The notes beneath the pieces are model-generated. The model made no database searches and was not told where the DNA came from. It saw nothing but the letters and a program-made list of their open reading frames with translations. The position numbers and the translations under genes are program-made. A stretch of DNA of 64,000 nt from Herbidospora galbida (GTDB lineage: Bacteria > Actinomycetota > Actinomycetes > Streptosporangiales > Streptosporangiaceae): positions 26,326 through 90,325 of the forward strand of contig NZ_SZQA01000036.1 of assembly GCF_005233835.1 (NCBI RefSeq), written 5' to 3'. Positions 60,050-64,000 of the stretch are shown here, piece after piece (position 1 is the stretch's first letter; the number at the start of each line of letters is the position of its first letter).

Positions 60050-61010
60050 GGGTCGACATGCCGGCCGCGTTGTAGCGGTCGCCGGCGACCTGGTCGGCCA
60101 GATCGCCCAGGGCGGCCAGTTCGGCCCCTGACAGGGTGAGGCCGGTGGCGGCGATGTTCTCCTCGACGCGGGCGGCGCGGCGGGTGCCCGGGATCGGCAC
60201 GACGTCGTCGCCCTGCGCCAGGACCCAGGCCAGGGCGACCTGGGCGGCGGTGGCGTCGTGGGCGCGGGCGACGGCGGCCACCTCGCCGACCAGGGCCATG
60301 TTGGCCTTGAGGTTGGCGTCCTCCCAGCGGGGGTTGGTGCGGCGGAAGTCGTCTTCGCGCAGGTCGCCGAGGTCGACGGCGCCGGTGAGCAGGCCGCGGC
60401 CCAGCGGGCTGTAGGGGACCAGCCCGATGCCCAGCTCGCGCAGCGTGGGCAGCAGGTCGGCCTCGAGGTCGCGGGTGAACAGCGAGTATTCGTACTGCCC
60501 GGCGGTGATCGGGTGGACGGCGTGCGCCCGCCGCACGGTCTGCGGCGCGGCCTCGGAGATGCCCAGGGCGCGGACCTTCCCGGCGTCGACGAGCTCCTTC
60601 ATGGCTCCCCAGGTGTCCTCGACGGGGACATCGGGGTCGACGCGGTGCTGGTAGTAGAGGTCGATGTGGTCGACGCCAAGGCGGCTCAGGGAGGCCTCGG
60701 CGCTGGCGCGGACGTAGTCGGGGTGGCCGTTGATGCCCAGGCGGGTGCCGTCGTCGGCGCGCTGGATGCCGAACTTGGTGGCGATGACGACCTGGTCGCG
60801 GCGGCCCCGGACGGCGCGGCCGACGAGCTTCTCGTTGGTGAAGGGGCCGTAGGCGTCGGCGGTGTCGAGCAGGGTGATGCCGAGGTCGAGGGCGCGGTGG
60901 ATGGTGGCGATGGACTCGGCGTCGTCGCCGGGGCCGTAGAAGTCGCTCATGCCCATGCAGCCGAGGCCGAGGGCGGAGGTGGTGAGGCGGCCGAGTGTGC
61001 GCGTCTCCAT
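60039..61010 (-). CDS. Aldo/keto reductase
   Basis: This 323-residue AKR has the TIM-barrel pattern [16 protein letters not shown], the catalytic aspartate and tyrosine in [21 protein letters not shown], the lysine in [19 protein letters not shown] and the NADPH-binding C-terminal [14 protein letters not shown]. It reduces aldehydes or ketones and probably belongs to the AKR11 to AKR13 groups. A dispersed ACTTTGTAAAG element lies 25 bp before its start codon. Confidence 0.9.
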   Translation of the reverse strand: METRTLGRLTTSALGLGCMGMSDFYGPGDDAESIATIHRALDLGITLLDTADAYGPFTNEKLVGRAVRGRRDQVVIATKFGIQRADDGTRLGINGHPDYVRASAEASLSRLGVDHIDLYYQHRVDPDVPVEDTWGAMKELVDAGKVRALGISEAAPQTVRRAHAVHPITAGQYEYSLFTRDLEADLLPTLRELGIGLVPYSPLGRGLLTGAVDLGDLREDDFRRTNPRWEDANLKANMALVGEVAAVARAHDATAAQVALAWVLAQGDDVVPIPGTRRAARVEENIAATGLTLSGAELAALGDLADQVAGDRYNAAGMSTLNH

Positions 61011-61034
61011 TGTCTGCTCCTTCGTCGCATGAGC

Positions 61035-61056
61035 TCTACTTTGTAAAGCCGGTGGG
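61035..61056 (-). repeat. Dispersed ACTTTGTAAAG element, copy 4
   Basis: TCTACTTTGTAAAGCCGGTG lies 25-46 bp upstream of the aldo/keto reductase ATG, where an operator or promoter element would be expected. Confidence 0.6.
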
Positions 61057-61142
61057 TTGTTGGCGTAACCCCTTCACCCCATCAAAACCCATCACCGACG
61101 GGTGAGCCGATTTTGTCGGTGGCGGGGTGCACTATGGCGGGC

Positions 61143-61616
61143 ATGGCCACGTGGCAGGAGATCGAGAACGACGCCCCTGAGTTCGCAGCGCGCTTTCTGC
61201 GGCTCTTCGACGTGGGCAAGCACAAGACGATGGCGACGCTGCGCCGTGACGGCTCGCCGCGGATCAGCGGCACCGAGACCCAGTTCAAGCAGGGAGAGTT
61301 GTGGCTGGGCTCGATGACCAAGGCGGTGAAGGCGGCCGACCTGCTGCGTGATGGCCGCATGGCGCTGCACGGCCCGACGACCGATCCGGGGGAAGAGGGG
61401 TCGGGCACCTGGCCGGGTGAGGCGAAGCTGTCGGGGCGCGCGGTGGAGGTGACCGATCCGCTGGTGGTGAAGGCCGTGGTGGGCGGGGAGCCGGGGGAGT
61501 CGCATCTGTTCCGGGTGGAGATCGACAGTGCGGTGATCACGCGGGTCGAAGAGGCGATGCTGGTGATCGAGAGCTGGGCGCCGGGCCGTGGGGTGAGGGT
61601 GGTCCGTCGCCGCTAG
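61143..61616 (+). CDS. Pyridoxamine 5'-phosphate oxidase-like protein
   Basis: This 157-residue split-barrel flavin protein has FLRLFDVGKHKTMATLRRDGSPRISGTETQF and LWLGSMTKAVKAADLLRDGRMALHG, typical of the PPOX/F420-dependent split-barrel family, which in actinobacteria may use F420. The C-terminus ends with VEEAMLVIESWAPGRGVRVVRR. The ATG at 61143 begins MATWQEIEND. It is followed by a strong terminator. Confidence 0.8.
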   Translation: MATWQEIENDAPEFAARFLRLFDVGKHKTMATLRRDGSPRISGTETQFKQGELWLGSMTKAVKAADLLRDGRMALHGPTTDPGEEGSGTWPGEAKLSGRAVEVTDPLVVKAVVGGEPGESHLFRVEIDSAVITRVEEAMLVIESWAPGRGVRVVRRR

Positions 61617-61619
61617 TGC

Positions 61620-61665
61620 CCCATCGGCCGCCCGTGTTCTTCCCCCTCTGCGGGCGGCCGATGGG
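61620..61665. terminator. Strong bidirectional terminator
   Basis: CCCATCGGCCGCCCG and CGGGCGGCCGATGGG form a perfect 15-bp stem with a 16-base loop, between the PPOX-like gene and the convergent SDR gene. TCTTCTTCG follows on the plus side. Confidence 0.75.
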
Positions 61666-61799
61666 TACGGGTCTTCTTCGTTCCGTTACGGCTCCGCCTG
61701 GCCGGCGCCGCCCGCCGCCTCCGGGCCGGGCCGGTTGAGCGGCGGCGACCGGCCGTTCCCGGCCCGCGCCGCTACGGGGGAGGTGCTCGCCGGTGTGGG

Positions 61800-62573
61800 T
61801 CAGGTGATGGAGAAGCCGCCGTCGACGCAGATGTTCTGGCCGGTGACGAAGGCGGCGGCGTTCGAGGCCAGGAAGACGGCTATGCCGGCGTAGTCGTCGG
61901 GGAGGCCGTTGCGGCCTACGGCGTGGCGGGCGGCCAGGGCTTCTACCCGGCCTGGGATGGCTTGGGCGGCTTCGGTCAGGGGGGTGAGGACGAAGCCGGG
62001 GATGATCGTGTTGGCGGTGACGCCGTGGCGGCTCCACGCTTCGGCCTGGGAGCGGGACAGGCCGCCGATGGCGGCTTTGGCGACGCCGTAGGCGCCGCTG
62101 TCGCCGAAGGCCCGGTGGGTCTGCTGGGAGCCGATGTTGATGATGCGGCCCCAGCCGCGGGCGGCCATGCGGGGGCCGTGGTGCCGGCCTAGCTCGTAGG
62201 GCGCGGTGAGGTTGACGGCGATGGTCTGCCGGTAGTCGTCGGGGGTGAGGTCGCCCATGGGGCGGCGGATGTTGTTGGCGGCGCTGGTGACGAGGATGTC
62301 GGTGTCGGGGACGGTCTCGCACAGGCGGGCGAGGTCGCCGGGGTCGCCCATGTCGGCGCTGACGGCGGTGGCGGTGATGCCGTGGGCGTGCAGGCGGGTC
62401 AGGGCGTCGTCGAGGTGCCCGGGGCGGCGGGCGGCGATGGTGACGTGGGCGCCGGCGCCGCCGAGGGCGCGGGCGATGGCGTAGCCGATGCCGCTGCTTC
62501 CGCCGGTGATGAGGGCGGTGCGGCCGTGGAGGCCGAACAGGTCAGTGAGGTAGGGGGCGGCCGCATGGGTCAT
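61800..62573 (-). CDS. Short-chain dehydrogenase/reductase
   Basis: This 257-residue SDR has the cofactor motif LITGGSSGIGYAIARALGGAG, a catalytic serine in IINIGSQQTH and YGVAK (YxxxK) with the C-terminal GQNICVDGGFS. The usual NNAG motif is SAANNI here. It reduces or oxidises a ketone or alcohol with NAD(P)H. It overlaps the MarR regulator gene by 32 bp on the same strand, so both are probably co-transcribed. Confidence 0.9.
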   Translation of the reverse strand: MTHAAAPYLTDLFGLHGRTALITGGSSGIGYAIARALGGAGAHVTIAARRPGHLDDALTRLHAHGITATAVSADMGDPGDLARLCETVPDTDILVTSAANNIRRPMGDLTPDDYRQTIAVNLTAPYELGRHHGPRMAARGWGRIINIGSQQTHRAFGDSGAYGVAKAAIGGLSRSQAEAWSRHGVTANTIIPGFVLTPLTEAAQAIPGRVEALAARHAVGRNGLPDDYAGIAVFLASNAAAFVTGQNICVDGGFSIT

Positions 62574-63063
62574 GAGCGCTCACCCTATCGTCGGATGATC
62601 CGATTTCTTCGATGATGACGTCGCTGATCCGTCGCATGACGCGGCTCATGTCGCGGAGGGTGTCGGTGTCGAGGCGGGTGAGGAGCTGGCGCCAGTTGGC
62701 GGTGCCGGCGTCGAGCATCTCGTCGGTGAGGCTGCGGCCTTCGGTGGTGAGGGTGAGGCGGCGGACGCGGCGGTCGGCGGGGTCTTCGCGGCGGGAGACC
62801 AGGCCGTGGGCGACGAGGCGGTCGACGATGCCGGTGAGGGTGCCGAGCCCGATGCCGAGTTCGCGGGCGAGTTCCTGGCCGGAGGCCGATTCGTGGAACG
62901 ACAGCGCGACGATGACCTTGAGCTGCTGCATGGTGAGGGTGGTGGCGAGCAGGGGGAGTGAGCGGTCGCGGGCGAAGAGGCGACCGAGGATGCGCTGGGT
63001 GTCGGTGATCCAGTCGATCAGCTGATCGCGTTCATCCCCGTCAGGGGTGTCGTGTGTTTTCAC
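62542..63063 (-). CDS. MarR family regulator
   Basis: This 173-residue winged-helix regulator has LTMQQLKVIVALSFHESASGQELARELGIGLGTLTGIVDRLVAHGLVSRREDPADRRVRRLTLTTEGRSLTDEM, the standard MarR DNA-binding region. It is divergent from an RND efflux gene, an arrangement typical of a MarR repressor controlling drug export, and shares an operon with an SDR gene. No ligand can be predicted. Confidence 0.9.
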   Translation of the reverse strand: MKTHDTPDGDERDQLIDWITDTQRILGRLFARDRSLPLLATTLTMQQLKVIVALSFHESASGQELARELGIGLGTLTGIVDRLVAHGLVSRREDPADRRVRRLTLTTEGRSLTDEMLDAGTANWRQLLTRLDTDTLRDMSRVMRRISDVIIEEIGSSDDRVSAHDPCGRPLPH

Positions 63064-63201
63064 GCTTGCCTTCGGTGGGCTGTCGCAAACCTGAGAAGGT
63101 TATCAGGAACGCCACGTGACATTAAATATTCGTGCGACGCGAAGTGTTAGGGTGAGCCGCACTAATCTTCCGGCCGACCTTCTGTCAAGGAGCCTTCGCG
63201 C

Positions 63202-64000
63202 ATGACCTTCCTGGCCAGGCTGAGCCTCGCCAACCGCACTCTTGTGATCATGATTGCGGTGGTGGCCAGCGCTCTCGGCGCCTACGCCATCCCCTCGTTG
63301 AAGCAGCAGCTGTTCCCGTCGCTGGAGTTCCCGGGGGCGTTCGTGGTGGCGCCGTACGCCGGCGCGGCCCCCGACATCGTCGAAGACCAGGTCACCAAGC
63401 CTATCGAGAGCAGCTTCCAGGGCATCGCCGGGGTGACCGAGATCTCCTCGACCTCCCGTGAGGGCATGGCCTCGATCCAGGTGGCGTTCGAGTTCGGCAC
63501 CGACATCGACGAGGCCATCGGCCAGATGGAGCAGTCGATCTCCCGGATCGAGGCGCAGCTGCCGGCGACGGTCGAGCCGCGGGTGATCGCGGGCGGCACC
63601 GACGACATCCCGGTGGTGGTGCTGGCCGCCTCCGGCGGCGACGAGGCGACGCTGCTCGACCGGCTGGAGCAGACGGCGGTGCCGTCGCTGCAGGGGATCG
63701 CCGGGGTGCGGGAGGTGGATGTCACCGGTGCCCGCGGCAAGCAGGTGACGATCACGCCCGACACCGAGAAGATGGTCAAGAAGGGGCTGTCGCCGGCGGC
63801 AATCCCCGACCTGCTGCGCGCCAACGGCGTGGCGATCCCGGCCGGGTCGATCACCGAGGACGGCCGGAACCTGACCGTCCAGATCGGTGACCGGATCGCG
63901 ACGGTGGAGGACCTGAAGAACCTCTACCTGACCCCGCCGGCCGCGGCCGCCCAGCCGCCGGCGCAGCAGCCGCAGATCCCGGGCCGCGCGGGCCCGGCCG
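63202..64000 (+). CDS. RND family efflux transporter (partial)
   Basis: The coding region starts at ATG 63202 after CAAGGAG and runs off the window edge. The first 266 residues have an N-terminal membrane helix (NRTLVIMIAVVASALGAYAIPSLK) and the periplasmic-type porter region (LFPSLEFPGAFVVAPYAGAAPDIVEDQVTKPIESSFQGIAGVTEISSTSREGMASIQVAFEFGTDIDEA), typical of AcrB/MmpL-like RND exporters. It is divergent from a MarR regulator and an SDR gene, suggesting regulated export. Confidence 0.88.
   Translation, partial: MTFLARLSLANRTLVIMIAVVASALGAYAIPSLKQQLFPSLEFPGAFVVAPYAGAAPDIVEDQVTKPIESSFQGIAGVTEISSTSREGMASIQVAFEFGTDIDEAIGQMEQSISRIEAQLPATVEPRVIAGGTDDIPVVVLAASGGDEATLLDRLEQTAVPSLQGIAGVREVDVTGARGKQVTITPDTEKMVKKGLSPAAIPDLLRANGVAIPAGSITEDGRNLTVQIGDRIATVEDLKNLYLTPPAAAAQPPAQQPQIPGRAGPA

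Overview
The window is high-GC actinomycete chromosome. GTG and TTG starts, ATGA operon overlaps and -10 boxes placed 6-8 nt before start codons are common. The gene content fits the Streptosporangiales: menaquinone genes, a HrdB-type sigma factor, DUF3040 and DUF5999 proteins, ECF42/DGPF modules, a MoxR-DUF58-VWA cluster and a CATRA conflict gene. Family-level placement is inference. No prophage, CRISPR array, rRNA, tRNA or biosynthetic cluster was seen.

Positions 1-8640 look like a decayed conflict (immunity-like) island. It holds a DUF1883 protein and two tandem paralogous membrane NACHT NTPase genes. Each NACHT gene is broken by a different frameshift, and each carries 12-bp tandem repeats encoding four-residue Gly-Leu repeats. 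Next come a Tn3-family transposase remnant and a CATRA gene with its small partner. The transposase and CATRA sequences are fused tail to tail, and both have lost their 3' ends.

Positions 8.6-30.8 kb are mostly housekeeping. They include the principal-type sigma factor with an ECF-like promoter, menE/menC/menD and an isochorismate synthase, a DedA protein, a flavin reductase-cupin pair and an IMPACT-family protein. An ABC transporter is co-transcribed with a NarL-type two-component system. A Rv2578c-type radical SAM gene sits behind a LexA box. An Erm-type rRNA methyltransferase is preceded by a leaderless 21-codon leader peptide and an RNA element that can hide its ribosome binding site. A FAD monooxygenase is divergent from a TetR regulator.

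Positions 30.9-50.4 kb carry an SPFH protein, GntR and ArsR regulators, a class B PBP, a PlsC acyltransferase, a tiny conserved-looking gene with its own terminator, and an ABC-2 exporter. Two ECF42-type sigma/DGPF modules flank a sirtuin, a kinase-like protein, an ACT protein and a resident tyrosine recombinase. Two RNA methyltransferases and the VWA/DUF58/MoxR operon follow.

Positions 50.5-64 kb carry a membrane protein with a degenerate kinase N-lobe. A TetR-controlled acyl-CoA dehydrogenase/thioesterase/alcohol dehydrogenase operon has two matching palindromic operators. After that come a DUF2268 peptidase, a TauE permease, an MFS transporter, DeoR and WYL regulators, several oxidoreductases, and a MarR regulator divergent from an RND efflux gene that runs off the right edge.

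Two dispersed elements recur between genes: a motif centred on ACTTTGTAAAG (four copies) and a 37-bp hairpin element (two copies, with compensatory changes).
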